Source: Mariniblastus fucicola
GTDB lineage: Bacteria; Planctomycetota; Planctomycetia; Pirellulales; Pirellulaceae
Reading direction: 5' to 3'
Assembly (NCBI RefSeq): GCF_008087665.1
Contig: NZ_CP042912.1
Span: 1,488,001 to 1,552,000, forward strand
Length of the DNA stretch: 64,000 bases
Shown here: positions 18,256 to 27,387 of the stretch, piece by piece
Position numbering within the stretch: the first letter of the stretch is position 1
Layout of the letters: each line of letters opens with the position of its first letter
Notes under the pieces: model-generated
The model's input: only the letters and a program-made list of their open reading frames with translations
What the model was told of the DNA's origin: nothing
The model's database searches: none
Program-made: the position numbers and the translations under genes

Positions 18256-19692
18256 TCACTTATCCAACGCAGGAAACGGAAACGTCTCCGAGTCAACGTG
18301 CTGGTCTTTCATGATCGTTTCAATCTGTTGCACGATCTCAGGATGCTCGCTTGCCATGTCTTTGGATTCGCCAATGTCATTCTGCAAGTCGTACAGCTGA
18401 ATCGGCGCGTTCGGTTTCCGCTGAAGCTTTTCCCGAAGTCCTTTCCAGCGTTCGCCAAGCCTGACAGCCTGCTGTCCGCCATAGCTTGGGAACTCCCAAT
18501 AGAGAAACTCATGTTCCGGTTGATCGCCACCAACGAGCGTCGGAAAAAAGCTGATTCCGTCGACGTTGTCGGGCGACTCAATACCCGCCGCCTCGCACAG
18601 CGTCGGCACATAATCCCAGAACGCACTGCGATGATCGGAGACCGAGCCCGCTTCGATCTTGCCGGGAAACTTTGCCACCATCGGAACTCGAATCCCGCCT
18701 TCGAGCAAGCTGCCTTTTCGCCCTCGCATCGGTCCTGAAGATTCAAAGAAGTCAGAATCCGATCCGCCCAGCCGATCAAACGTCGGGCCGTTGTCGGAAG
18801 TAAAGATGACTAGCGTGTTGTCGTCGATTCCGTGTTGCTTCAGCCGCTCAAGAATTTGGCCGATGCCACGATCCATGTGAGTGATCATCGCTGCGTAACC
18901 GGCACGCGGATTCGGATGAGGCAGATAGCCGCGATGTTTGTAATCTTCCTCCGGGATTGTATTCAGATACTCTTCGACCGACGGATCAGGCACCTGAATC
19001 GAGAGGTGTGGAATCGCAAACGGCAAGTACAACAAAAATGGCTTGTCGTGATTCTCATCCACAAACTCCAAAGCGACATCAACGAAACGGTCCTGCGAAA
19101 AAGTCTTGCCTGTCGCGCTTCGATCGTTGCCCTTCAGATTTTCTTTGGTCTCGTTCCGCCACAGAAATTGCGGATAGTGATTGTGTGCGTGAACCTGGCA
19201 ATTGAACCCGTAGAACAGGTCGACTCCCTGCTTGCCCGGCGAGCCAGAAGTGGAAAAATCGCCCAGTCCCCATTTTCCAATCGCCGCTGTCGCATAGCCT
19301 TTCGTCTTGAGCAGCTCAAAGATCGTCACCGCCGAATCTGAAATTGGCATCTGTCCCGGGAAGTACATTTCCTTCGGTCGTGGTTTGCCGCGATGTTCTG
19401 GATTCCCGTTGCCGCGAATTTCTGCGTGTCCCTGATGCATCCCGGTCACCAGACTGCATCGCGACGGAGCACAAACGGCTTGGCCGCAATAGTGATTGGT
19501 GAAACGCATTCCGTCGCGGGCGATGCTGTCGATGTGCGGCGTCTTGATCCATTTCTGGCCGTAACAGCCGAGTTCGGCGTAGCCCAAATCGTCGGCAACG
19601 ATCAGGACAATGTTCGGAGGCTGCTCAGCGGTCGCGGTGGAAAAAGCGGAGAGCAGAATCAGCGTGATGACGGCAAGCAATTGTTTTTGCAT
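18256..19692 (-). CDS. Secreted arylsulfatase (S1 sulfatase family)
   Basis: 478 residues. The signal peptide is at residues 1-22 (ends ATAEQ). The metal site starts with IVADDLGY near residue 31. The formylglycine motif is CAPSR with C74, which must be oxidised by a maturase to be active. Downstream residues of the active site are seen in IGKWGLG and in TSDNGPT. Such enzymes remove sulfate esters from polysaccharides or other sulfated compounds outside the cytoplasm, a common planctomycete trait. The exact substrate and subfamily cannot be told by eye. The gene is divergent from the Flp pilin. Confidence 0.93.
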   Translation of the reverse strand: MQKQLLAVITLILLSAFSTATAEQPPNIVLIVADDLGYAELGCYGQKWIKTPHIDSIARDGMRFTNHYCGQAVCAPSRCSLVTGMHQGHAEIRGNGNPEHRGKPRPKEMYFPGQMPISDSAVTIFELLKTKGYATAAIGKWGLGDFSTSGSPGKQGVDLFYGFNCQVHAHNHYPQFLWRNETKENLKGNDRSATGKTFSQDRFVDVALEFVDENHDKPFLLYLPFAIPHLSIQVPDPSVEEYLNTIPEEDYKHRGYLPHPNPRAGYAAMITHMDRGIGQILERLKQHGIDDNTLVIFTSDNGPTFDRLGGSDSDFFESSGPMRGRKGSLLEGGIRVPMVAKFPGKIEAGSVSDHRSAFWDYVPTLCEAAGIESPDNVDGISFFPTLVGGDQPEHEFLYWEFPSYGGQQAVRLGERWKGLREKLQRKPNAPIQLYDLQNDIGESKDMASEHPEIVQQIETIMKDQHVDSETFPFPALDK

Positions 19693-19830
19693 GGAGCGGC
19701 TCAGATTGGAGATTTGAAAACGTCATGATAACAGGACGCCACGTGGTGTTTTTGCAACGTGTGGTTCAAAAAGGAAAACCTCTGTGCTTTGAACGTGCGA
19801 AAAACACGGTGTTTAGCCAGTATTTCACTT

Positions 19831-19846
19831 TGGCACGCGATGTGCA
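19831..19846 (+). promoter_or_regulatory. Sigma-54 promoter of the Flp pilin gene
   Basis: TGGCACGCGATGTGCA matches the sigma-54 consensus TGGCACG-N4-TTGCA at all but one conserved base (G for the first T of TTGCA). The invariant GG (19832-19833) and GC (19844-19845) are ten bases apart, as required. Transcription would start near 19857, about 36 bases before the pilin ATG. Sigma-54 control of pilin genes is known in several bacteria. Confidence 0.7.
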
Positions 19847-19892
19847 ATTGTTCCCCATCATCAAGAAAGTTGGATTCAGTCAGGTGCGAAAC

Positions 19893-20078
19893 ATGAACAA
19901 GCTCATCACCAAAACAAACACTTTTCTGACAGATGAAACAGGCACGACTTCGGTTGAGTATGCGGTTATGTTGGTGCTGATCGTTGGCCTTTGCATCACA
20001 GCGATCGCGGCTGTCGGCGGCCAGAATGGCTCCATTTGGGGAAGCAACGCAGCAGAAGTCACGACAGCTTTGCAGTAG
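19893..20078 (+). CDS. Flp-type (type IVb) pilin
   Basis: 61 residues from ATG at 19893, with AGG about nine bases upstream. A short leader ends at Gly17. Prepilin peptidase would then release a mature chain starting TTSVEYAVML, with Glu at +5 and Tyr at +6, the signature of Flp pilins. A hydrophobic helix of about 20 residues follows (VMLVLIVGLCITAIAAVGG) and then a short polar tail. It is the subunit of a tad-type adhesive pilus. No tad/cpa genes are nearby, so this is an orphan pilin. It stands alone between a sigma-54 promoter and a terminator. Confidence 0.88.
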   Translation: MNKLITKTNTFLTDETGTTSVEYAVMLVLIVGLCITAIAAVGGQNGSIWGSNAAEVTTALQ

Positions 20079-20179
20079 AATATCGCCCAACGGCGAAGCA
20101 CGTTGAAAGTCCGAAGACGAAAACTCATCGGCGAATGACGAAAACAGAACAAAGATCTTCCGACGGATCTGAATGAAAG

Positions 20180-20207
20180 AAGCCCGGTTTCACTGCCGGG
20201 CTTTTTT
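20180..20207 (+). terminator. Rho-independent terminator after the pilin gene
   Basis: AGCCCGG at 20181-20187 pairs with CCGGGCT at 20196-20202, with an eight-base loop and a run of six T residues. Confidence 0.85.
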
Positions 20208-20282
20208 CGTGGAGTTGTCAAAAGTGCAGATTGAACATGCAAGTCACAGGTTGGAAGCCTATGCCACACGTGATCCTGCAAG

Positions 20283-21158
20283 CTAGGCTTTTTCGATTGC
20301 CCGCTTCATCGCCGTACCCATATCAGCCGGGCTTTGAGCGACTTCGATGCCAGCGTCTTCCAGAGCAGCCATCTTTTCGGCAGCTGTACCTTTGCCGCCA
20401 GAGATGATTGCGCCGGCGTGCCCCATGCGTTTTCCGGGAGGGGCCGTTTTGCCTGCGATGAACGCTGCGACTGGCTTGGTGATGTGCTCCTTCACGTACG
20501 CCGCGGCTTCTTCTTCCGCCGTGCCGCCGATTTCACCCATCATCAAAATCGCTTCGGTTTCGTCGTCGTCCTGGAACATCTTCAGGACGTCGATGAACGA
20601 GGTACCAACGATCGGGTCGCCGCCGAGTCCAACGCAAGTCGTTTGGCCCAGCCCAAGGTTCGAAGTTTGCCAAACGGCTTCGTAAGTCAGCGTTCCGCTG
20701 CGACTCATGATGCCGACTTTTCCTTTTTGATGAATGTAGCCCGGCATGATACCGATCTTGCATTCTTCAGGCGTGATCACGCCCGGACAGTTCGGCCCCA
20801 CGAGCACAACGCCGGCTTCCTGTGCAGCTTTGTAGACAGGAACCATGTCGAGCACGGGAATGCCTTCAGTGATCGCGCAGATGACAGGAATTTTCGCGTC
20901 GATGGCTTCCATAATCGCGGCCGCGGCGAACCGTGGCGGAACGAAGATCATCGTTGCGTCGGCACCGGTTTGTTCGACGGCTTCTGCGACCGTGTCGAAC
21001 ACAGGCAGACCAGCAACTTCCTGTCCGCCTTTCTTTGGCGTCACGCCGCCGACCATTTTCGTGCCGTACTCAAGGCAACCACGTGTGTGAAATTCGCCGA
21101 CTTTGCCCGTGATGCCCTGACAGATGACGCGAGTGTCTTTATTGACCAGGATACTCAT
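20283..21158 (-). CDS. sucD: Succinyl-CoA synthetase alpha subunit
   Basis: 291 residues, normal for SucD. The CoA-binding domain begins [17 protein letters not shown], with [10 protein letters not shown] and the PNCPGVI block following. The phosphorylated active-site His is in [12 protein letters not shown] near residue 247. With SucC it converts succinyl-CoA and ADP or GDP to succinate and ATP or GTP in the TCA cycle. It lies 53 bases after sucC in one transcription unit. Confidence 0.97.
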   Translation of the reverse strand: MSILVNKDTRVICQGITGKVGEFHTRGCLEYGTKMVGGVTPKKGGQEVAGLPVFDTVAEAVEQTGADATMIFVPPRFAAAAIMEAIDAKIPVICAITEGIPVLDMVPVYKAAQEAGVVLVGPNCPGVITPEECKIGIMPGYIHQKGKVGIMSRSGTLTYEAVWQTSNLGLGQTTCVGLGGDPIVGTSFIDVLKMFQDDDETEAILMMGEIGGTAEEEAAAYVKEHITKPVAAFIAGKTAPPGKRMGHAGAIISGGKGTAAEKMAALEDAGIEVAQSPADMGTAMKRAIEKA

Positions 21159-21211
21159 GATTAGTTGTTTCCGTTGAGGTGAATGTTTTGTTGGGAGCTC
21201 GTTGCGAGAGC

Positions 21212-22396
21212 CTATTGGATGGCCGCAACGACTTTTTCAGCCGCGTCAGTCAGGTCCGTGGCAGAGATCAGATCGACGTCGGACTCTTCAAGAATCCGGC
21301 GACCTTCTTCGACTTCGGTGCCTTCGAGACGCACAACCAATGGGACTTCGAAGCCCACGGTCTTGGCAGCCGAAACCAGAGCTTCCGCGATTGTCGAGCA
21401 CTTCATGATGCCGCCGAAAATGTTGACCAGCACACCTTTGACATTTTTGTCCGAAAGGATGATACGGAACGCTTCGGTTACGGCTTCTGTTTTTGCTCCG
21501 CCACCGACGTCCAGGAAGTTGGCTGGTTGGCCGCCGTGCAGCTTGATGATATCCATCGTGCTCATCGCCAGTCCGGCACCGTTGACCAGGCAACCGATGT
21601 TGCCTTCAAGTTTCACGTAACTAAGTCCCGCATCAGAAGCGCGGACCTCGGATTCCTCTTCTTCCGAAAGGTCACGCATTGCTTCGACTTCCGGCTGGCG
21701 AAACAGAGCGTTGGAATCGAAGTTCAGTTTTGCGTCGAGAGCGACCAGATCGCCATCGCCGGTGACGACCAACGGGTTGATCTCCATCAGCGAACAGTCG
21801 AGTTCGACGTATAGCTTGCAGAGGGCTTTCATGAACGTGTCGGCCGCGGCGACGGACGGACCCGTGAGCTCCAGTTTGTCACAGAGCGTTTTGATTTGCT
21901 CAGAGCTGATTCCGACAGCCGGATCGAAGTTCTCCTTGAAGATTTTCTCTGGCGTTTCGTGAGCGACTTTTTCGATCTCGACGCCGCCTTCCTGAGAGCA
22001 CATCAGGACTGGCAATTTGTTTTCGCGATCAAGCACGATGCCAAGATAAAGCTCTCGGGCAATGTCGCAGCCGGCTTCGACGATAACCTGATTGACCTGT
22101 TTGCCTTCGGGTCCGGTCTGGATCGTGACAAGGTGGTTGCCCAGCATGGCTTCGGCTGCAGCTTTGGCTTCTTCCGCAGACTTGCACAGCTGAACGCCGT
22201 ACTGCTTGTCATTCTCGATGAAAGTTCCTTTGCCGCGTCCGCCAGCGTGAATCTGGGCTTTGACGACCGCGATGGCACCTCCAAGTTCATCGTACGCCTT
22301 GGCGGCTTCATCGCCAGATTTGGCGACGCGATTATCGAGCACCTTGACGCCGAACTTTTTGAAGAGTTCTTTTCCCTGATATTCGTGAATTTTCAT
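21212..22396 (-). CDS. sucC: Succinyl-CoA synthetase beta subunit (ADP/GDP-forming)
   Basis: 394 residues, typical for SucC. The ATP-grasp part starts at [29 protein letters not shown] near residue 46, EINPLVV near residue 204 and [14 protein letters not shown] near residue 327 are classic SucC motifs. It is the first gene of sucCD and has a strong sigma-70-type promoter about 30 bases upstream of its start. Confidence 0.97.
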   Translation of the reverse strand: MKIHEYQGKELFKKFGVKVLDNRVAKSGDEAAKAYDELGGAIAVVKAQIHAGGRGKGTFIENDKQYGVQLCKSAEEAKAAAEAMLGNHLVTIQTGPEGKQVNQVIVEAGCDIARELYLGIVLDRENKLPVLMCSQEGGVEIEKVAHETPEKIFKENFDPAVGISSEQIKTLCDKLELTGPSVAAADTFMKALCKLYVELDCSLMEINPLVVTGDGDLVALDAKLNFDSNALFRQPEVEAMRDLSEEEESEVRASDAGLSYVKLEGNIGCLVNGAGLAMSTMDIIKLHGGQPANFLDVGGGAKTEAVTEAFRIILSDKNVKGVLVNIFGGIMKCSTIAEALVSAAKTVGFEVPLVVRLEGTEVEEGRRILEESDVDLISATDLTDAAEKVVAAIQ

Positions 22397-22432
22397 GAGA
22401 CTTTCGTTTCAAATGTGATTTGCAAGCCGAGG

Positions 22433-22462
22433 ATTATAGTTGTCGCAAAAATTGATGGTCAA
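22433..22462 (-). promoter_or_regulatory. Sigma-70-type promoter of sucCD
   Basis: On the minus strand TTGACC (22462-22457) and a perfect TATAAT (22438-22433) are separated by 18 bases. Transcription would start near 22426, about 30 bases before the sucC ATG. Confidence 0.7.
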
Positions 22463-22631
22463 CAGGACAGAGCGGGCTGGAGAACAACGAAGGCTGGATT
22501 GTCCCTCAAATTCGACAATTTCGACCGTATATTCCGCACGATTGACGGTCGATGTACTTCTGCGGAAGCATTGACGATTGTGTATAGAAGTCTTCATCTT
22601 CTGTGGCTCCCGTCTTTTGCTCATCCCGCCT

Positions 22632-23618
22632 ATGTCCATTCAACAAAACTCAGTCGATCCCAGATCGGGACAAGGTGTAAGCCCAGGGAACCCGTCATTG
22701 GTCGAAGTGACCTCGCAGCTGTCGCCTGATTCGCAGGAAAACCAGATTCCAGCCGTCCAAATGCCGCAGAAACCACAGGTCGTGTTCGTCGATCGGGAGC
22801 TTGGTCGGACCCAGCAAATTATCGAGATTAAAGTCGATCCTGATCAGCTTGCTAGCCTTGTCGCGGCAAATCAAGGTTCGTCCCAGACTGATTCGACGTC
22901 CGTGTTTGGGCAGCCCGTCGGTGAAAACGTAAACGATCCCGGAGGACAAGCGTCTGCGTCGTCACACCCGCCGTTCCGGGTAGATTTGCCGATCGGCGAA
23001 GTTGAACCGTCGACTGCAGAGGCCAGATTTGCTGTCGACCCGTTCGTCTACGAAGTCGACGGCGCGATCCCGGTCATGCCGTCGCTTCCGATCGTCGCAG
23101 CCCAGCAGATGACGGAAGAAGTCGTTGCAAGAAAGAGCGCTGGCGATCACTACGCGTGGCGATTGATGCCCGGGCCCTATCCGGCCGTCGGGAATATGCC
23201 CATGGTCGACGCAGCAAGTGCTGACCAACCGAATCAAGATGCGATAACGGAAACGCCGAATTCACCACATCCGTCTGCTCCGGCGAGCACCACCGGTTCG
23301 GTGACTCGCAACACGGTTGCAGAGCCCTGGACGGAATCGGAAGTTGTTGTCGAGGCCGATCGCGGACAGAGCGGAGAGTGCTTTTTCGCGCAAGCGGGCG
23401 ATGTGATTTCGATCGATGGAAATCAGGGGTTCGACCACATCGATCTGAGAAGCTACAGCATCGACGATGCGACGTTCCAACGCGGCGCTATCTTGTTGCA
23501 CGCGGGACTTGAGCCGGCAGAATCTGGCGAAGGCGAACAGGCCTCGGCGCCGATCACGATTCGGCACCGAGGCGTTGGTTTCGCAATCTTCAGCGGCGAA
23601 GTGCGCGTCGAGCTTTAA
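22632..23618 (+). CDS. Protein of unknown function, Pro/Gln/Ser-rich
   Basis: 328 residues from ATG at 22632; an in-frame TTG 18 codons upstream is less likely. There is no signal peptide or membrane span. The N-terminal 250 residues look mostly disordered, rich in Pro, Gln, Ser and Val, with a VFVDRELGRTQQIIEIKVD segment near residue 50. The last 85 residues look folded and contain AGDVISIDGNQGFDHIDLRSY, reminiscent of the short Asp/Gly motifs of beta-roll or cadherin-like surface proteins. The real function was not recognised. It is divergent from sucC and convergent with the tandem parvulin gene. Confidence 0.7.
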   Translation: MSIQQNSVDPRSGQGVSPGNPSLVEVTSQLSPDSQENQIPAVQMPQKPQVVFVDRELGRTQQIIEIKVDPDQLASLVAANQGSSQTDSTSVFGQPVGENVNDPGGQASASSHPPFRVDLPIGEVEPSTAEARFAVDPFVYEVDGAIPVMPSLPIVAAQQMTEEVVARKSAGDHYAWRLMPGPYPAVGNMPMVDAASADQPNQDAITETPNSPHPSAPASTTGSVTRNTVAEPWTESEVVVEADRGQSGECFFAQAGDVISIDGNQGFDHIDLRSYSIDDATFQRGAILLHAGLEPAESGEGEQASAPITIRHRGVGFAIFSGEVRVEL

Positions 23619-23640
23619 CCGCGACGCGACGTGCAAACGC

Positions 23641-23712
23641 GCGAGTCAGCCAGCGGCGGACTCGCACTCGCGGTGTCTGCTTCGCCTACAGGTCTACCTG
23701 CTGAGCTACTGA
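23641..23712. repeat. REP-like palindromic element at convergent gene ends
   Basis: GCGAGTC at 23641-23647 pairs with GACTCGC at 23659-23665 over an 11-base loop. The right part, read on the minus strand (CAGTAGCTCAGCAGGTAGACC), looks superficially like the D-arm of a tRNA, but no tRNA can be folded. The element supplies the stop codon and the last codons of the minus-strand isomerase. It may also end transcription from both sides. Confidence 0.55.
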
Positions 23713-25550
23713 GTTCGGCCGCCGTCGGATTCCCGAGTCTGGCGAATGTAGGCTTCTCCGGGCTGTGACGTTCCGGTCAGGTAGTTGTCGATCTGCGATT
23801 CTTTGAAAATCTTCTGTCGAGCGAATTCCATTTCGACAAACAGCTTCCGCGTACGAACGTCTCGCAGAATGTATTCGCGAACATCCTCGATGTCGGTGAC
23901 TTTAGGTTGAGTCCGGCCGCGGCAATAGAGGAACGTCCAGTAGTCACCCAGTTGAATGACCTTGGAAATTTCACCAGGTTGCAGCGAGAAGGCTTCCTGT
24001 TCCAACGTCGGGCGACCCGAGTATTTCTGAACCGGTGGGATGTGGCCAAAATTGTTCTTGGACATCGGCTCGATCGAATACTGATTCGCCAGCTGACCAA
24101 AGAACTCCTCCGTCGGGTTGGCGGTTGCCATTTTCCAAATGTTCGACGCTGAGCGATGATCGCTAAACATGATGGCTCGGACTTCAACACGCGGACCGTA
24201 GTTGGCATCAAAGCTCTTCTGGATATCTTCTTCTGTGACTTCCACGTTGTCGCGGACCAGTTCCTGAAGTGCGATCGAAGGCCAAACTTCGTCTTCGATG
24301 TAGAACTCAACCTTGGAGGCGTCGTTGCGAGTCATGAACTCAAGAAACGGCTGGACTTGTGGTTGGCCTTGCGCCACAAAGCCTCTTTCGACGGCGACTC
24401 TTGCAATCTCTTCGTCGATCAGTTGGCGAGTCTGCTCTTCGTCCAGAGTTTTTCCGGCAGCCTGAAGCGACTGTTCCAGCAGTCGATTGCGGATCAGTAC
24501 GGCCAACATTTTCTTGCCGAATCGTACAATCGATTCCTCGGAAACCATTTTCAGCTGAACCGGTTTGCCGTTGACTGTCGCCGCTACGCCAGGATTCTGA
24601 CGCCGCAATTGCGGATCGTTCATGACGTTTACGATCTTGGCGTTGGCTTGCATTCGTTCGAACATTTTCAGTGCGGCGCCGCGAAGTTTTTCCCGGGCAA
24701 TCTCGGACTTGATCCGCTCTGACGCCGTCGAGATGTCACCTTCGGCAAGTTCCTCAGCAGGGATTTTGCGAATACATTTCATGACAACGAATTGATCTTC
24801 AACCGGGAACGGCGGCGAAAGCTGGCCGGGCTCGAGCGAGAAGGCCATGTTTTCAAATTCAGGAAAGCCGCTGTTGAGTCGGACTGGCGGAAGCAGACCT
24901 CCGAGAGAGGCACTGTTGCGATCGATCGAATGTTGCTTGCAGATTTTTTCGAACGAGGCAGGATCGGCTTCTGCGGCCGTGCGAAGCTGTTCCGCTTCTG
25001 TTCTTGAGGCGACGACCAGCTGGCGAACCTGGACTTTGGGTCCAAACTCAAATTCCAGACGCTCGCTGACTTCTTGTGGGCTGACCTGAGTTTGTGATTC
25101 GGCAAGTCGACGGAGTGCCAGTTCGCTCCACAGGATGTCCCGTTTGAGTCGATCGACGCTGATTCCTTTTTCCTCACACAGGAATTTGACGTATCGTTCC
25201 GTCGTCCAACCCAGTTGCTTGGCCTTGGCGCTCAGGTCGTCGTTGACATCTTTTTCGGTGATTGTGACGCCAAGACGTTGGCACTCATCAAAAACCAGCA
25301 TCTTGTTGATCAGGCTTTCAAGCACCTCGTTGCCAAAGCGACGCATGCATTCGTTGGCGACTTCCTGGCGTGATATCGAGGAACCGTTAACGACCGCCAG
25401 CGTCTGAACGCGTGGCGATTGAGTGGCTTCGTTGCGTTGCTGAGCGTCAGCAAATCCGGGGGCGCCGAGAACGCAAATCGCAACGACAGAGGCGAGCGTT
25501 AACAACGCGGAACGGGTATGAGCGGGGCTTGCGAGCATGTATTTCGCCAT
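23706..25550 (-). CDS. Tandem SurA/parvulin-type peptidyl-prolyl isomerase
   Basis: 614 residues. A hydrophobic signal region is at residues 13-36 (ends GFADAQ). The chain is a tandem repeat of a SurA-like unit. Unit 1 has the VVNGSSISRQEV helix and a parvulin domain at about residues 165-270 (VQVRQLVVASRTEAEQL to FVVMKCIRK). Unit 2 has ATVNGKPVQL and a second parvulin domain at about residues 455-560 (VEVRAIMFSDHRSASNI to WTFLYCRGR). SurA itself also has two parvulin domains, but one N-terminal chaperone part; here the helical part is repeated as well. A role in periplasmic or outer-membrane protein folding is likely. GGAG with seven bases of spacing supports the start. Confidence 0.85.
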   Translation of the reverse strand: MAKYMLASPAHTRSALLTLASVVAICVLGAPGFADAQQRNEATQSPRVQTLAVVNGSSISRQEVANECMRRFGNEVLESLINKMLVFDECQRLGVTITEKDVNDDLSAKAKQLGWTTERYVKFLCEEKGISVDRLKRDILWSELALRRLAESQTQVSPQEVSERLEFEFGPKVQVRQLVVASRTEAEQLRTAAEADPASFEKICKQHSIDRNSASLGGLLPPVRLNSGFPEFENMAFSLEPGQLSPPFPVEDQFVVMKCIRKIPAEELAEGDISTASERIKSEIAREKLRGAALKMFERMQANAKIVNVMNDPQLRRQNPGVAATVNGKPVQLKMVSEESIVRFGKKMLAVLIRNRLLEQSLQAAGKTLDEEQTRQLIDEEIARVAVERGFVAQGQPQVQPFLEFMTRNDASKVEFYIEDEVWPSIALQELVRDNVEVTEEDIQKSFDANYGPRVEVRAIMFSDHRSASNIWKMATANPTEEFFGQLANQYSIEPMSKNNFGHIPPVQKYSGRPTLEQEAFSLQPGEISKVIQLGDYWTFLYCRGRTQPKVTDIEDVREYILRDVRTRKLFVEMEFARQKIFKESQIDNYLTGTSQPGEAYIRQTRESDGGRTQ

Positions 25551-25582
25551 TGGGTTACTCCATTAACCTGATTTCCCCAAGC

Positions 25583-25600
25583 CGGTCGGAGTGCCGACCG
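25583..25600. repeat. Short perfect hairpin in the upstream region
   Basis: CGGTCGG-AGTG-CCGACCG is a perfect 7-base-pair stem with a four-base loop, about 30 bases upstream of the tandem parvulin start. It could be a REP-type repeat unit or part of the 5' leader. Confidence 0.6.
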
Positions 25601-25702
25601 CTCTACAGGGATTCTTGAGGCGGAGTATGAAAATTGTTCCAATTGGGGTCAATTCCAGTCCGGGATATCGCTAGCAGTTGAATGGCTCGAAATGTGGACG
25701 GA

Positions 25703-25733
25703 CAAAAAAACAGCCAACCGAAATGGTTGGCTG
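25703..25733 (-). terminator. Rho-independent terminator of the oxidoreductase gene
   Basis: CAGCCAACC at 25711-25719 pairs with GGTTGGCTG at 25725-25733. On the minus strand the stem is followed by a run of T residues (A run at 25704-25710 on the plus strand). Confidence 0.9.
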
Positions 25734-25757
25734 TGAGTTTTCTGTTGTCAGCGGCGT

Positions 25758-27257
25758 TTAGCCAACTGTTGCAGGTTCGTGGATCGTGTACTCATCCGGG
25801 TAGTCGTGACGAATCAGCTTTTGCGTTTTCTCGTCAACGTCTTTGGCGACCATGTTCTCGGCGTCCCATTCGACTTTCTTACCGGCCATCAACGAAAGGT
25901 TACCCAGCAGAATACTTTCAGTCAGCGGACCAGAATATTTCGGGAAATTCGAAACAGGATCAGCGCCACCGTGGATCGCTTCGCCAAGTTCTTCGACGTG
26001 ACCCGGCGAAACCGTGTACTCGATGTCCTTGAACTTCGCAAACGGACTGTCGCCGCCATCGGTGTCACGAGGACGCGTGATTTTCGCCTGGCGAATGAAT
26101 TCACCATTCATGATCACACCCGTGTGACGAGGTTCTCCGCCGTAATCGCCAGGAGAGTAGAACTTTCCGTTTTCGCCGACGACCAAGGCAGCACTGGTGT
26201 AGTGCTTTGACTTTCCATCACGTTGAATTCGAGGCAGGTCATCAAGCAATTCCGCATCCGGGCGAGCACCGCCGTCGTACCAAACCATTTTAACCGGGCC
26301 ACGAGTTTCGTTGGCCGGGAACTCGAAAGTGATCTGCGATTTGGCAGGGAAGCAAACGCCATCGTGTTTGTCGTGAACCGCTTCCACCGAAGTCGGATTG
26401 TAAAGATCGTAAGCCATGAAGCTCATGTTGAGCGTATGGCAAGCCATATCTCCGAGAGCACCGGTGCCGAATTTCCAGAATCCACGCCATTTGAACGGAT
26501 GGATTTCCGGGCTGTAATCTTCCGGTTCTGCAGGGCCAAGCCAGTTCGTCCAATGGACTTTCGACTTACGCTCGTCCCAGGCTTTCTCTTCGCCGGCAGC
26601 AGGCGCCGTTTTGACTTTCAGGCCAAAGCTTTGCGGCCATACAGGACGGTTCGTCCAAACGTGAATTTCTTTCGGAGCACCCACGATGCCAGCGCGGCAA
26701 AGTGCAGCGGATTCGCGAAGGTTGCTTAGCGCAGTTCCCTGGTTGCCCATCTGAGTTTTGACGCCTTTTGCTTTGGCGACTTCGCTCATCATGCGAGCTT
26801 CTTCGATCGAGTGAGTCAGCGGCTTCTGGCAATAGATATGTTTGCCCATGCGAAGGGCCTGCAGCGCGATCACAGCGTGAGTGTGATCCGGCGTGCTGAC
26901 ACAAACCGCATCGATTTTGTCACCCATTTCATCGAACAGTTTTCGATAGTCGGTGTATTTCGCAGCGTCGGGGAACTCGAGGCCTTTCTTGTCCAGTCGA
27001 TCTTCGTCGATGTCACAGATGGCGACGACTTTTCCGATGCCAGCCATATTCGTTGAGTCGCTGTCGCCTTTGCCGCCGATTCCGACGCAGGCAATGCGAA
27101 TTTCTTCCAGCGCTGAACGACCCGGATTGGCGAGAACGCCCGGACGCGGAAGAGCACTACCCCAAAACCCGACCATCCCTGCGGCGGCGGACATTTGCAT
27201 AAACGAACGGCGGTCCTGCCCTCGCTGTTTCGATTTTTTGTTCTTTGATTGGCTCAT
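25758..27257 (-). CDS. Gfo/Idh/MocA family oxidoreductase with twin-arginine-type leader
   Basis: 499 residues. The N-terminus is basic and has DRRSFMQMSAAAG, a twin-arginine-like signal that is common for this family in planctomycetes. The NAD(P)-binding fold begins IRIACVGIGGKGDSD near residue 53. VSTPDHTHA near residue 119 and CQKPLTHSIEEAR near residue 143 carry the family Lys in the EKP-like position (QKP here). The C-terminal domain has GTGALGDMACHTLN. It probably oxidises or epimerises a sugar derivative in the periplasm; the substrate is unknown. It is transcribed alone, with a clear terminator. Confidence 0.9.
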   Translation of the reverse strand: MSQSKNKKSKQRGQDRRSFMQMSAAAGMVGFWGSALPRPGVLANPGRSALEEIRIACVGIGGKGDSDSTNMAGIGKVVAICDIDEDRLDKKGLEFPDAAKYTDYRKLFDEMGDKIDAVCVSTPDHTHAVIALQALRMGKHIYCQKPLTHSIEEARMMSEVAKAKGVKTQMGNQGTALSNLRESAALCRAGIVGAPKEIHVWTNRPVWPQSFGLKVKTAPAAGEEKAWDERKSKVHWTNWLGPAEPEDYSPEIHPFKWRGFWKFGTGALGDMACHTLNMSFMAYDLYNPTSVEAVHDKHDGVCFPAKSQITFEFPANETRGPVKMVWYDGGARPDAELLDDLPRIQRDGKSKHYTSAALVVGENGKFYSPGDYGGEPRHTGVIMNGEFIRQAKITRPRDTDGGDSPFAKFKDIEYTVSPGHVEELGEAIHGGADPVSNFPKYSGPLTESILLGNLSLMAGKKVEWDAENMVAKDVDEKTQKLIRHDYPDEYTIHEPATVG

Positions 27258-27387
27258 ATTGGAATCCTGATTTCAGTTCAGTGTTGTTTAAATGACATTG
27301 TAGATCCCCGGACAACGTGGAACCAGCCAATGAAATGTCTTTTTCGGCTCAGACTAATTCATTTTCGGCGCGTAGCGTTGATAGGGA

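Noticed and set aside
20334-21164. 276-codon plus-strand open frame over sucD, and a similar one over sucC (21896-22729)
   Set aside because: Antisense to textbook SucD and SucC proteins.
23641-23712. Possible tRNA on the minus strand
   Set aside because: Only a D-arm-like word is present; no anticodon arm, T arm or acceptor stem can be formed.
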